The notes beneath the pieces were generated by a model. That model saw nothing but the letters and a program-made list of their open reading frames with translations, made no database searches and was not told where the DNA came from. The position numbers and the translations under genes are program-made. A DNA stretch of 17,892 nucleotides from Bacteroidales bacterium (GTDB lineage Bacteria > Bacteroidota > Bacteroidia > Bacteroidales > F082), in assembly GCA_016285355.1 (NCBI GenBank), contig JAEEQP010000065.1, positions 1 to 17,892 of the forward strand, read 5' to 3'. This document shows, in pieces, positions 6,318 through 14,046 of the stretch (within the stretch, counting starts at the first letter, position 1; each line of letters begins with the position of its first letter).

Positions 6318-7489
6318 TCGTTCTCCTCTGCCTCCCGAGCCTTCTTATCCTTCAACGACCCTTCAAAAATATCAAACCTCACAAAACGACACTCCAAAGG
6401 CCCATTCCAAACAGGGATTTTGGCAGTAGGTTTCAGGCCGACGTGTTTCAAGGCCACAGCATCGTCGGTGATGAGCCAGCATTGGAAGCCCTGGAAGTTG
6501 TGCTTTAGTGTGCGGCCGATTTCCTCGTAGAGGGTGTCTATGTCGTCTTCCTCCAAGCGGTCGCCGTAAGGCGGGTTGATGACGAGGATGCCGCCACCTT
6601 CGGGTGGGGTGAGGTCGTGCATGTCCTTCTTCATCAGGTGGATGTCGTGCTGCAAGTGGGCGTAGTTGATGTTGCCCTCGGCGATGGCGACGGCCTTCGG
6701 CGAGCGGTCGGAGGCCCATATCTCGTAGTCGAAGTCACAAATTTTGGCATCGGCTTCCTCGCGGATGCGTTGCCAAAGCTCGGCATCGTAGTCGTCCCAT
6801 TTCATGAAGCCCCACTGCTTGCGATAATAGCCCGGCGGAATCTTCATCGCATACATGGCTGCCTCGATGGGCAATGTGCCTGAGCCGCACATGCAGTCCA
6901 AGAAGTTACAGTCAGCCTTCCAGCCTGTGAGTTGGATGAGGCCTGCCGCCAAAACCTCATTCATCGGGGCCTTGTCGACTTGCTTGCGGTAGCCACGGTG
7001 GTGCAATGATTCGCCCGAGCTGTCGAAGAGGATGGTCACTTTGTCCTCGCGGATGTGCAAGTTGATGCGCAGGTCGGGGTTCAAGGTGTTGATATTTGGG
7101 CGGATACCGTACACATCGCGGAACTGGTCGACGATGGCGTCTTTCATGGTCAGGCCGGCATATTGCGAATGGGTGAAGAAACGCCCGCTCGTCACGGCAT
7201 CGATGCAGAAGGTCTGGTCGGTGCGGAGCAGCTCGCACCAGTTGATTTCCTTCACCTTATTATATAGGTCATCGGGATTCTTGGCAAAGAAAGATTTGAA
7301 AGGTTTCAGCACCTTGAGGGCCGTGCGCACCTCATAATTAATGCGGTACATCAGTTCCTTGTTGCCTTCGCAAATGACGGCGCGGTGCATGGGACGCACA
7401 TTCTTGGCTCCTAAGGCCTTGATTTCTGCGGCTAATACGTCTTCGAGTCCGGCGGCGGTTTTTGTGATGAGTTGATAATTGTCTTCCAT
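6314..7489 (-). CDS. THUMP-domain class I RNA methyltransferase (RlmL N-terminal/YpsC type)
   Basis: This is a probable SAM-dependent base N-methyltransferase acting on rRNA, of the type that methylates guanine N2 in 23S rRNA (the N-terminal half of RlmL, or its stand-alone homologues). It has 391 residues from ATG 7489. An N-terminal THUMP RNA-binding part (about 45-160) precedes a Rossmann methyltransferase with FLDCMCGSGTLPIEAA as the SAM motif and catalytic NPPYG at 305-309. An in-frame start at 7552 would lie upstream of the probable -7 box at 7506-7513, so MEDNYQL is preferred. It faces pth with overlapping stops. The target base is inferred from family only. An exact symbol is not given because stand-alone forms are named inconsistently. 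Confidence 0.9.
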   Translation of the reverse strand: MEDNYQLITKTAAGLEDVLAAEIKALGAKNVRPMHRAVICEGNKELMYRINYEVRTALKVLKPFKSFFAKNPDDLYNKVKEINWCELLRTDQTFCIDAVTSGRFFTHSQYAGLTMKDAIVDQFRDVYGIRPNINTLNPDLRINLHIREDKVTILFDSSGESLHHRGYRKQVDKAPMNEVLAAGLIQLTGWKADCNFLDCMCGSGTLPIEAAMYAMKIPPGYYRKQWGFMKWDDYDAELWQRIREEADAKICDFDYEIWASDRSPKAVAIAEGNINYAHLQHDIHLMKKDMHDLTPPEGGGILVINPPYGDRLEEDDIDTLYEEIGRTLKHNFQGFQCWLITDDAVALKHVGLKPTAKIPVWNGPLECRFVRFDIFEGSLKDKKAREAEEND

Positions 7490-7505
7490 CGGTTGAATTT
7501 TGCGG

Positions 7506-7513
7506 CAAAGATA
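7506..7513 (-). promoter_or_regulatory. Probable -7 box for the THUMP methyltransferase gene
   Basis: TATCTTTG on the - strand matches TAnnTTTG and lies 16 bases before ATG 7489. No TTG was seen at the expected -33 distance, so this is a half-match only. Confidence 0.5.
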
Positions 7514-7533
7514 ATGTTTTTTTGTTTGGTAGG

Positions 7534-7598
7534 CTTTCGGAAAGCATGTCATTCCTACGTGGGTCGGTGCGTTGGCGGGAATCTATGCTTTCCGAGAG
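7534..7598. repeat. Dispersed imperfect palindrome, copy B
   Basis: The arms CTTTCGGAAAGCAT (7534-7547) and ATGCTTTCCGAGAG (7585-7598) pair with one mismatch. Within them are GTCATTCC (7548-7555) and GGGAATCTAT (7577-7586). The inner 7541-7591 part is a relative of the element at 174-222. Confidence 0.7.
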
Positions 7599-7607
7599 CA
7601 GCTCATC

Positions 7608-7681
7608 GGTTCTCCCGACCTCCAATAGATTCCCGCCCGCCCACTACCTTCGCTGGAATGACATCGAAGGTCGGGAGAACC
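7608..7681. repeat. Palindrome with 14-bp perfect arms enclosing an inverted repeat core
   Basis: GGTTCTCCCGACCT (7608-7621) is the exact reverse complement of AGGTCGGGAGAACC (7668-7681). The loop carries ATAGATTCCCGCC ... GGAATGAC (7625-7662), an inverted relative of the core of copy B (7548-7586). The two elements therefore stand head to head and can pair with each other as well as fold alone. Confidence 0.7.
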
Positions 7682-7726
7682 TATAGAAAATTCAAAGTAC
7701 ATTCCCCAAAGTAACCATTTTTTCCC

Positions 7727-7734
7727 TATCTTTG
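7727..7734 (+). promoter_or_regulatory. Probable -7 box for the S46 peptidase gene
   Basis: TATCTTTG matches TAnnTTTG, followed by a leader of about 60 bases to ATG 7798. No good -33 TTG is seen at the usual distance. The start codon has an A/T-rich leader without a Shine-Dalgarno site, as is normal in this phylum. Confidence 0.55.
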
Positions 7735-7797
7735 CAAACTCAAAGCCTGTTGAGCTTTTTGGAAAAAATTGAATTACAATAATTTAAGTTAAAATCA

Positions 7798-10014
7798 ATG
7801 AAAAAAGTATTAGGAATCATCGCGATGGCCATCATGGTTTCGGTGGGTCGCGTGTATGCCGATGAAGGCATGTGGCTCCCGATGTTTGTCGAGCGCCTGA
7901 ACTATGTTGACATGCAGAAGATGGGGCTGCAACTGACCCCTGAAGAGCTTTACAGCATCAACCACAGCAGTCTGAAAGACGCTATCGTGGGCCTCGGCAG
8001 CGATGCCATGCCTCGTGGCTTCTTCTGCACAGGTGAAATCGTGAGCGAACACGGTTTGCTTTTCACCAACCACCACTGCGGCTACGGTGCCATCCAAAAG
8101 CTCAGCTCCGACCAACACGACTACCTCCGCGACGGCTTCTGGGCCAAGAACTACGGCGAGGAACTGCCCGCTCCCGAAATGACCGCCAGCTTCCTCATCC
8201 GCATGGAAGACGTGACCAAGGACATCCTCGGTGTGGTGACCGACGACATGGATTATCAAGACCAACAAGCTGCCATCCGCAAGAAAATCAAGGAATTGGA
8301 AACTGCTGCTTCAGAAGACGGCAAGTACAATCCCGTCATCAAGGGCTTCTTTGAAGGCAACGAGTACTACATGTTTGTCTATCAGGTGTTCCCCGATGTG
8401 CGTCTCGTCGGCGTGGCCAACTCTTCGATCGGTAAGTTCGGTGGCGACACCGACAACTGGATGTGGCCCCGTCACACAGGCGACTTCTCGATCTTCCGCG
8501 TCTATGCTGGCAAGGACGGTCAACCTGCTGCTTACAGCAAGGACAATGTGCCGTTGACTCCCAAGCACCACCTGCCCATCAGCCTCGATGGCGTGCAGAA
8601 GGACGACTTCACCATGATTTGGGGCTTCCCCGGCAGCACCGAGCGTTACATGTCGAGCTACGGCATCGACTATAATGTGGACACCTTCTATCCCACCATC
8701 ATCGACATCTTCGGCAAGCAACTCGAAGTGATGGAAGAATACATGAAGGTCGATGAGCACATTAACCTGATGTATGCCGACAATCACGCTGGCTTGGCCA
8801 ACACCTGGAAGAACTTCATCGGTCAGTGCAAGATGCTCCGCAAGAACAAGGTCAGTGAGGCCAAGGTCGGTTTGGAGCGCGACTTCACCAAGTGGGTGAA
8901 CGCCAACAACAAGACCGAATACAAGCAAGCCCTCCCGAACCTGAAGGCTGCTTACAAGACCATGAACGAAGTGGCCAAGTACATCTATTATCCGGCCCAG
9001 ATTGCCAATGTCGGTATTGCTGGCATTGCTGAGCAGTTTGCCGCTTATTACGATGCCTATCAGGAGAATGACAAGGACGGCCAAGAATTGGCGTTGGCGC
9101 TACTCCAACAGATGAATGTCGACGACCTCTTCGCTGAAACCGATCCGCAAGTGGAGAAGAAGACCTTCGCCGAGATGCTGAAGACCTACAAGAACGCTTT
9201 CAAGGCCGACGAGCTGCCCGAAATCTATAGCATCATCGACAAGAAGTTCAAGGGCAACATCGACGCTTTCACCGATGATGTATATGCCAACTCCATTTTT
9301 GCCACGCCTGAGAGCATCAAGGCCTTCTTGGACAAACCCAACCCGAAGAAAATCGGTAAGGACTATGCCTTCATCACATTCTACTCGATGTATGAAGTTC
9401 TCTTAGACAAAATGCCCGAGTATCGTCAGGCTATGCAAACCATCAGCGAGAACGACCATATCTTCGTGAAAGGCCTGCGTGAATATTACGCTGCCACCCA
9501 ACCCGGCAAGAGCCTCTATCCCGATGCCAACTCGACCCTGCGCATGAGCTATGGCTCGGTGCAAGACTACATGCCCGCCGACGCCGTGCATTACGACTAC
9601 ATCTGCACCGCCAACGGCATCCTTGAGAAGTACATCCCTGGTGACTATGAATTTGACGCACCCAAGCGCCTCATCGAACTCATCCAGAAGAAGGATTTCG
9701 GTGCCTACGCTGACGACAATGGCGAACTCGTGGTTTGCTTCCTGTCGACCAACGACATCACGGGTGGTAACTCTGGTAGCCCCATCATGAACGGCAAGGG
9801 CGAACTCATCGGTCTGGCCTTCGACGGCAACTGGGAAGCCATGAGCGGCGACGTCAACTTTGAGCCCAAGCTGCAACGCACCATCAACGTGGATGTGCGT
9901 TACGTGCTCTTCATCATCGACAAGTATGCTGGTGCCACCAACCTCATCGACGAGCTCGACATCCGCAAGGGTGAACCGAAGCCGCTGCGCGTGGAAGAGG
10001 AAGAGAAAATCTAA
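7798..10014 (+). CDS. S46 family serine dipeptidyl-peptidase, DPP7-type specificity
   Basis: This secreted or periplasmic exopeptidase removes N-terminal dipeptides for amino-acid nutrition. It has 738 residues, with a signal peptide at 1-22 (MKKVLGIIAM...VYA before DEG). The chymotrypsin-like triad is visible: H93 in TNHHCGYG, D229 in WPRHTGDF and S659 in TGGNSGSP. The residue 18 after the catalytic Ser is G677, as in DPP7 (Gly666 in Porphyromonas), where DPP11 has Arg. Hydrophobic P1 is therefore expected over Asp/Glu. The helical insert at about 270-560 is the S46 regulatory domain. Codon use is G+C-rich and clearly more biased than the CotH genes downstream, consistent with strong expression. 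It is a single-gene transcript: -7 box at 7727, terminator at 10034. The family is certain, the specificity inferred. Confidence 0.95.
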   Translation: MKKVLGIIAMAIMVSVGRVYADEGMWLPMFVERLNYVDMQKMGLQLTPEELYSINHSSLKDAIVGLGSDAMPRGFFCTGEIVSEHGLLFTNHHCGYGAIQKLSSDQHDYLRDGFWAKNYGEELPAPEMTASFLIRMEDVTKDILGVVTDDMDYQDQQAAIRKKIKELETAASEDGKYNPVIKGFFEGNEYYMFVYQVFPDVRLVGVANSSIGKFGGDTDNWMWPRHTGDFSIFRVYAGKDGQPAAYSKDNVPLTPKHHLPISLDGVQKDDFTMIWGFPGSTERYMSSYGIDYNVDTFYPTIIDIFGKQLEVMEEYMKVDEHINLMYADNHAGLANTWKNFIGQCKMLRKNKVSEAKVGLERDFTKWVNANNKTEYKQALPNLKAAYKTMNEVAKYIYYPAQIANVGIAGIAEQFAAYYDAYQENDKDGQELALALLQQMNVDDLFAETDPQVEKKTFAEMLKTYKNAFKADELPEIYSIIDKKFKGNIDAFTDDVYANSIFATPESIKAFLDKPNPKKIGKDYAFITFYSMYEVLLDKMPEYRQAMQTISENDHIFVKGLREYYAATQPGKSLYPDANSTLRMSYGSVQDYMPADAVHYDYICTANGILEKYIPGDYEFDAPKRLIELIQKKDFGAYADDNGELVVCFLSTNDITGGNSGSPIMNGKGELIGLAFDGNWEAMSGDVNFEPKLQRTINVDVRYVLFIIDKYAGATNLIDELDIRKGEPKPLRVEEEEKI

Positions 10015-10033
10015 CATAGGTCTATTATTTGTG

Positions 10034-10073
10034 GAAAGGCGGGGGCTTTGCGGCCTCTGCCTTTCTTTTTTTT
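10034..10073 (+). terminator. Strong intrinsic terminator after the S46 peptidase gene
   Basis: The arms 10034-10046 and 10053-10065 pair over all 13 positions (with two or more G-T pairs) around TTTGCG and are followed by eight T (10066-10073). Confidence 0.9.
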
Positions 10074-10171
10074 GCGAAGATGATAGACAAGGCCAGTAAA
10101 CACTGTATTGTAATAATTTGATTTTTAACACTTTGCTATTTTGAATGGATAGACAAAGCCTTTTTTTCGTT

Positions 10172-10200
10172 TTGAGTTGTTTTTTTATTGTATATCTTTG
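10172..10200 (+). promoter_or_regulatory. Promoter of the CotH pair
   Basis: TTG (10172-10174), an 18-base spacer and TATCTTTG (10193-10200) fit the consensus. The ATG at 10213 is only 12 bases after the box, so the mRNA leader should be very short. This also shows that an in-frame TTG at 10177 cannot be the start. Confidence 0.75.
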
Positions 10201-10212
10201 CAGAATAATAAA

Positions 10213-12042
10213 ATGAAAATGAAAAGACGTTTGTGGCTCATAGGATTTGTTTTATTTACTGCGTTTTTTGCGAACGCACAAAACGATACGGTAGTCTTTT
10301 CTGTTTCAGGCGGATTCTATGAAGATGTCTTACAGTTGGAATTATATAATATCAAACCGCAAAACCACATCCGCTATACCACCAACGGTAACCGACCAAC
10401 GGCACAGTCGCCTTTGTATGAAGAGGCTTTGCAGTTGGATGAAAACTTGTATTCGAAATCGGATATTTACACCATTATTAATTGCCCCAAGCAAGATTTT
10501 TATCTCCCCGATTCGGTGCAACATTGCATCGTGATTCGCGCTGCGGTATTCGACGAAAACGATAGTTGCATCAGTGGGGTGAAGACCAATAGTTATTTTA
10601 TCCGTGCTTTGGGTTGCGATACGCATGGCTTGCCTGCCGTTTCGCTTTGCGCCGACTCGCTGGATTTGTTTGACTATGAGACGGGTATCTTTGTGCCAGG
10701 CATCTTTTTTGACTCACTGAATCCCTATTTCACGGGCAATTATTTCATGAAAGGTCGCGAATGGGAACGCTTGAGCAACTTCGAGTTTTATGAGTTCGAC
10801 AACAGCGGTGTAAACCAACAAGTTGGCCTGAGGACACATGGGGATCAATCACGGTGGCGTAGCCAAAAGGGAATGAAAATCTACGCTCGTGAGGAGTATG
10901 GAAAAAAGCGGTTAAAGCATAAGTTTTTCGAGACCTTGCCTTTAAACAATTTCAAGCATCTATGCCTGAAACCATACGGCGCTGCATGGAATGGATCTGG
11001 TTGCAAAGATTACATTTGCAGCCGTATGGCCCAGGACATCAACTTGGAGTTTCAGGCCTCCAGACCTATAGTGTTGTTCCTTAATGGTGAGTATTGGGGC
11101 ATTTATTACATTGCCGAAAAAACTGATGAACGTTTTTTGGAGGATCATTTTGGCATTGACCCTGAAGAAGTGACCATTATTGGCAATTGGTGTGAACTTG
11201 AATGTGGCGATGCCTGTAATTACAACTTCTTTTTTGCCTGGATGCAGCAAGCTGACCTCTCTGATGAAGAACAATATACTTACGCCGAAGCACATATTGA
11301 TATCTCCAATTTCATAGACTATTATGTGCTTGAGCTTTTTGCCGCCAATCTTGATTGGCCAGCTAACAATACGAGGATGTGGCAACAGGACCATAGCAAG
11401 TGGCGGTGGATTTTCTTTGATGGCGATGCTTGTCTTGAAGTGCTTACGTTTGATGTTTTTGCTAATGCCACATACGATGGCGAAGCTACCTATCCTTCCA
11501 GCCAAAGGGCAACTTTGTTTTTTAGAAAGTTGTTGGAGAACGAACATTTTAAAGAACAATTTGCAAGTAGATTCAATCAACTGGCTGCCACAACGTTTGC
11601 TTACCAGAACACAAAGTCTTATTTTGATTATATCTATGAGACGTTGAGAGATGAAGTCCCCAGTCAGATTGAGCGCTTCAATAATCCTGCAAATTATCTC
11701 ACATGGGAGTATTATTGTATGGCGGTGATTGACCGTTTTTTGAGAGAAAGGCCTGGTGGCATCATTGATGAATTGAATGCCTTAATGTCTGTTGATGGGT
11801 CAGAATTGGTTGGTTTCCAATGTTATCCTAATCCTTTTTCAGATGAAATTCACATCATCGTTAATGCTGAGCGTTTTGCCACCACCGAAATTGTCGCTTA
11901 CGATATGATGGGCAGGAAAGTCTTTGTTATGCCTTGCCTGCTTACCACTGGAGAAAACAGGATAACGATCCATCCAAGTTTGTCGAAAGGCGTCTACTTG
12001 TTGAAGGTTGGTGGCCATACCCAAAGAATCTATGTATTGTAG
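10213..12042 (+). CDS. CotH kinase-like T9SS-secreted protein, copy 1
   Basis: This is a putative extracellular protein kinase of the CotH fold. It has 609 residues from ATG 10213 (ATG 10219 is also possible). Order: signal peptide ending FFANA-Q; a chitobiase C-terminal/Fn3-like beta domain (about 25-130, with IRYTTNGNRPT); the CotH domain (about 190-500) with LRTHGDQSRW, FLNGEYWGIYYIAEKTDERFL and the active-site block; and a type IX sorting tail from YPNP (538-541) with YDMMGRKVF and GVYLLKVGG. D381 in LDWPANNTRMW and D403/D405 in FFDGDACL fit the catalytic and metal Asp positions of CotH kinases, so activity looks kept. T9SS should carry it across the outer membrane. It heads a tandem pair and is A+T-richer than the peptidase gene. 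Kinase activity is inferred; the substrate is unknown. Confidence 0.88.
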   Translation: MKMKRRLWLIGFVLFTAFFANAQNDTVVFSVSGGFYEDVLQLELYNIKPQNHIRYTTNGNRPTAQSPLYEEALQLDENLYSKSDIYTIINCPKQDFYLPDSVQHCIVIRAAVFDENDSCISGVKTNSYFIRALGCDTHGLPAVSLCADSLDLFDYETGIFVPGIFFDSLNPYFTGNYFMKGREWERLSNFEFYEFDNSGVNQQVGLRTHGDQSRWRSQKGMKIYAREEYGKKRLKHKFFETLPLNNFKHLCLKPYGAAWNGSGCKDYICSRMAQDINLEFQASRPIVLFLNGEYWGIYYIAEKTDERFLEDHFGIDPEEVTIIGNWCELECGDACNYNFFFAWMQQADLSDEEQYTYAEAHIDISNFIDYYVLELFAANLDWPANNTRMWQQDHSKWRWIFFDGDACLEVLTFDVFANATYDGEATYPSSQRATLFFRKLLENEHFKEQFASRFNQLAATTFAYQNTKSYFDYIYETLRDEVPSQIERFNNPANYLTWEYYCMAVIDRFLRERPGGIIDELNALMSVDGSELVGFQCYPNPFSDEIHIIVNAERFATTEIVAYDMMGRKVFVMPCLLTTGENRITIHPSLSKGVYLLKVGGHTQRIYVL

Positions 12043-12063
12043 TTTCATTCTGAACAGTAACTT

Positions 12064-13890
12064 ATGAGAAAGTTTTTTTGGTTTACATGTTTTGTTTTTC
12101 TTGTCGCTGTGTCTGCGAAAGCACAAAACGACTCGGTCATCTTTTCTGCCCCAGGCGGATTCTATGAAGATGTCTTACAGTTGGAATTATATAATACCAA
12201 ACCACAAAACCACATCCGCTATACCACTAACGGCAACCGGCCAACGGCACAGTCTCCGCTATATGAAGAGGCTTTGCAGTTGGATGAAAACTTGTATTCG
12301 AAATCAGATATTTACACCATTTTGAATTGTCCTGAATCAGATTTTTTCCTTGCTGATTCCATACAACATTGCATCGTGATTCGTGCGGCGGTATTCGACG
12401 AAAACGACAACTGCATCAGTGGGGTGAAGACCAATAGTTACTTCATTCGTGCTTTGGGCTGCGACACACATGGTTTGCCTGTGGTATCGCTTTGCGCTGA
12501 CTCGCTTGACCTGTTTGACTATGAGTTGGGTATCTTTGTACCAGGCATCCATTACGACACGCTAAACCCCAATTGGTCTGGTAATTATTTTCAAGAGGGG
12601 AGGGAATGGGAAAGATTGACGAACGTTGAGTTTTACGAGTTGGACAACACTGGCATCAATCAACAGGCCGGTCTGAGAACCCATGGTGGCAATGGGCGTC
12701 GTATTCAACAGAAAAACATGAAAATCTATGCCCGTGAAGAATATGGAAAGAAACGCTTTAAGCACAAGTTCTTTGATTACATTCCTAATAATAGTTTTAA
12801 ACATCTCCTACTGAGGCCTTTTTCTTCTTCTGGTCTTGTTTCAGGCACAAACGACCACCTCAGTACACGAATTGCCGAAGAATTGAATGTCGAGACATTG
12901 GCTTCACGACCTATTTTGCTGTATATCAATGGCGAGTATTGGGGCATTTATTACATACACGAGCGTCCCGATGAGCGTTTTTTGGAAGATCATTTTGATG
13001 TTGACATCAATGTTGTCAATTTAATCAGTGGTTGGAATGGAGTGCTCGACCATGGTACGTCTACTCATTTTGATTCCTTGTTCCAATGGGTAGAAACAGC
13101 CGATTTGACGAATGAGGAAGACTATGCCTATTTCAAGACTCGGATTGATTTGGATTGCTTTATTGATTATTATATTCTCGAACTCTTTATCGAAAACAAC
13201 GACTGGCCAGCCAACAATATGCGAATGTGGCAAGTTCAAGATGGTCCGTGGCGTTGGATTTTTTATGATGGCGACGCTTGCATTCGATGGATGACATTTG
13301 ATGCTTTTGAGCAAGCGGTTTATGTGGGAGATGCCACTTGGCCGTCCTCCACAAATTCGACCTTGTTTTTTAGGAAACTCTTGGAAAACGAGGAATTCGA
13401 ACAACAGTTTAATGACCGTTTTCACGAGTTGTTGAACACGGTTTTCGGCTATTCCTTTACAGGTGTGTTGTATGACCAAATCAAGATGGCTCTTGAACCT
13501 GAAATACCGTTCCAGGTGGTGCGTTTCGGTATACCTGAAAGTGTTGGTGCATGGAATGGAAGTATGGAAATGGTGAAATCCTTCTTGATGAACAGGGTGG
13601 CTGAAATCCAATATGTATTGGATGATTTTCTATGGGATTTACCTGAATATCAGCATGAATCATTTTTGTGTTACCCCAATCCTTCCTCAGGCGAGATTCA
13701 CCTTAGTTTCAATGATGATACTATTGGCTCGACCGAAATCGCCATCTACGACCTGATGGGTAGAAAGGTTTTTGCTGCGCCTTGCCTGCTTACGGAAGGC
13801 AGGGATGAAGTTACCATCAATCCTAAGCTTTCTCCGGGCGTTTATCTGCTGAAAGTCGGCAATTATTCTCAGAAAATCGTGAGATTCTGA
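12064..13890 (+). CDS. CotH kinase-like T9SS-secreted protein, copy 2
   Basis: Paralogue of the preceding gene, 608 residues, with the same order of parts: signal peptide (MRKFFWFTCF...SAKA-Q), chitobiase C-terminal/Fn3-like domain with IRYTTNGNRPT, CotH domain with YINGEYWGIYYIHERPDERFL, and sorting tail from YPNP (537-540) with YDLMGRKVF and GVYLLKVGN. Active-site Asp candidates are kept: D380 in NDWPANNMRMW and D402/D404 in FYDGDACI. It starts 21 bases after copy 1 ends, with no promoter or terminator between, so both come from the 10172-10200 promoter. The 168 bases 12154-12321 match 10309-10476 at 158 positions, while the CotH domains differ much more. This suggests gene conversion or strong constraint in the N-terminal domain and divergence in the catalytic part. 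Confidence 0.88.
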   Translation: MRKFFWFTCFVFLVAVSAKAQNDSVIFSAPGGFYEDVLQLELYNTKPQNHIRYTTNGNRPTAQSPLYEEALQLDENLYSKSDIYTILNCPESDFFLADSIQHCIVIRAAVFDENDNCISGVKTNSYFIRALGCDTHGLPVVSLCADSLDLFDYELGIFVPGIHYDTLNPNWSGNYFQEGREWERLTNVEFYELDNTGINQQAGLRTHGGNGRRIQQKNMKIYAREEYGKKRFKHKFFDYIPNNSFKHLLLRPFSSSGLVSGTNDHLSTRIAEELNVETLASRPILLYINGEYWGIYYIHERPDERFLEDHFDVDINVVNLISGWNGVLDHGTSTHFDSLFQWVETADLTNEEDYAYFKTRIDLDCFIDYYILELFIENNDWPANNMRMWQVQDGPWRWIFYDGDACIRWMTFDAFEQAVYVGDATWPSSTNSTLFFRKLLENEEFEQQFNDRFHELLNTVFGYSFTGVLYDQIKMALEPEIPFQVVRFGIPESVGAWNGSMEMVKSFLMNRVAEIQYVLDDFLWDLPEYQHESFLCYPNPSSGEIHLSFNDDTIGSTEIAIYDLMGRKVFAAPCLLTEGRDEVTINPKLSPGVYLLKVGNYSQKIVRF

Positions 13891-13893
13891 CCG

Positions 13894-14046
13894 TTATTGT
13901 TTCAGATTCAAATCCCAAACCTCTTCCAAGTCAATGTCCCATCCGGCTTTGAGGTCTAAAGGACTTTTGTATTCAAGGATGGTTTCGGGCAAGAGGTGAT
14001 GATGATAGTTACCTGTGCTCCATTTGCCGTTACCATCGGCATCCAT
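13894..14046 (-). pseudogene. 3' remnant of an Ig-like lipoprotein gene
   Basis: On the - strand this reads DADGNGKWSTGNYHHHLLPE ... DLKAGWDIDL and ends at TAA 13896-13894. It matches the C-terminus of the intact Ig-like lipoprotein (15805-17601) at 34 of 45 residues, and 31 bases (14001-14031 against 15900-15930) are nearly or fully identical. Everything upstream of the Asp codon near 14043 is unrelated to that protein: there the DNA becomes the end of an L,D-transpeptidase on the other strand. An open frame continues to 14127 but has no family resemblance there. It has no signal peptide or promoter, so it is a truncated duplicate and unlikely to give a working protein. Confidence 0.8.

Larger units (their letters stand above)
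7490..7797. other. Gene-free divergent region with promoters and palindromes
   Basis: These 308 bases lie between two divergent genes. They hold the methyltransferase -7 box (7506-7513), the palindromes at 7534-7598 and 7608-7681, and the -7 box for the S46 peptidase gene (7727-7734). No protein-coding reading is convincing; the short open frames across it are by-products of the G+C-rich repeats. Confidence 0.75.

Noticed and set aside
7490..7552. Earlier start for the THUMP methyltransferase
   Set aside because: It would lie upstream of the likely -7 box, and the extension TCFPKAYQTKK has no family match.
8311..9084. 257-codon - strand open frame inside the S46 peptidase gene
   Set aside because: It is antisense to a certain peptidase with an intact triad; its composition (Val/His/Gly-rich) is what the reverse frame of biased codons gives.
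10082..10160. Direct repeat GATAGACAAGGCC / GATAGACAAAGCC (10082 and 10148)
   Set aside because: Thirteen bases with one mismatch, 53 bases apart, in A/T-rich spacer; too short to call an element or operator without further copies.
10177..10212. Earlier TTG start for CotH copy 1
   Set aside because: It lies within the promoter, before the -7 box, and adds 12 residues ahead of a normal signal peptide.
10960..11580. 206-codon - strand open frame inside CotH copy 1
   Set aside because: It is a shadow of the coding frame, with no start context or known domain.
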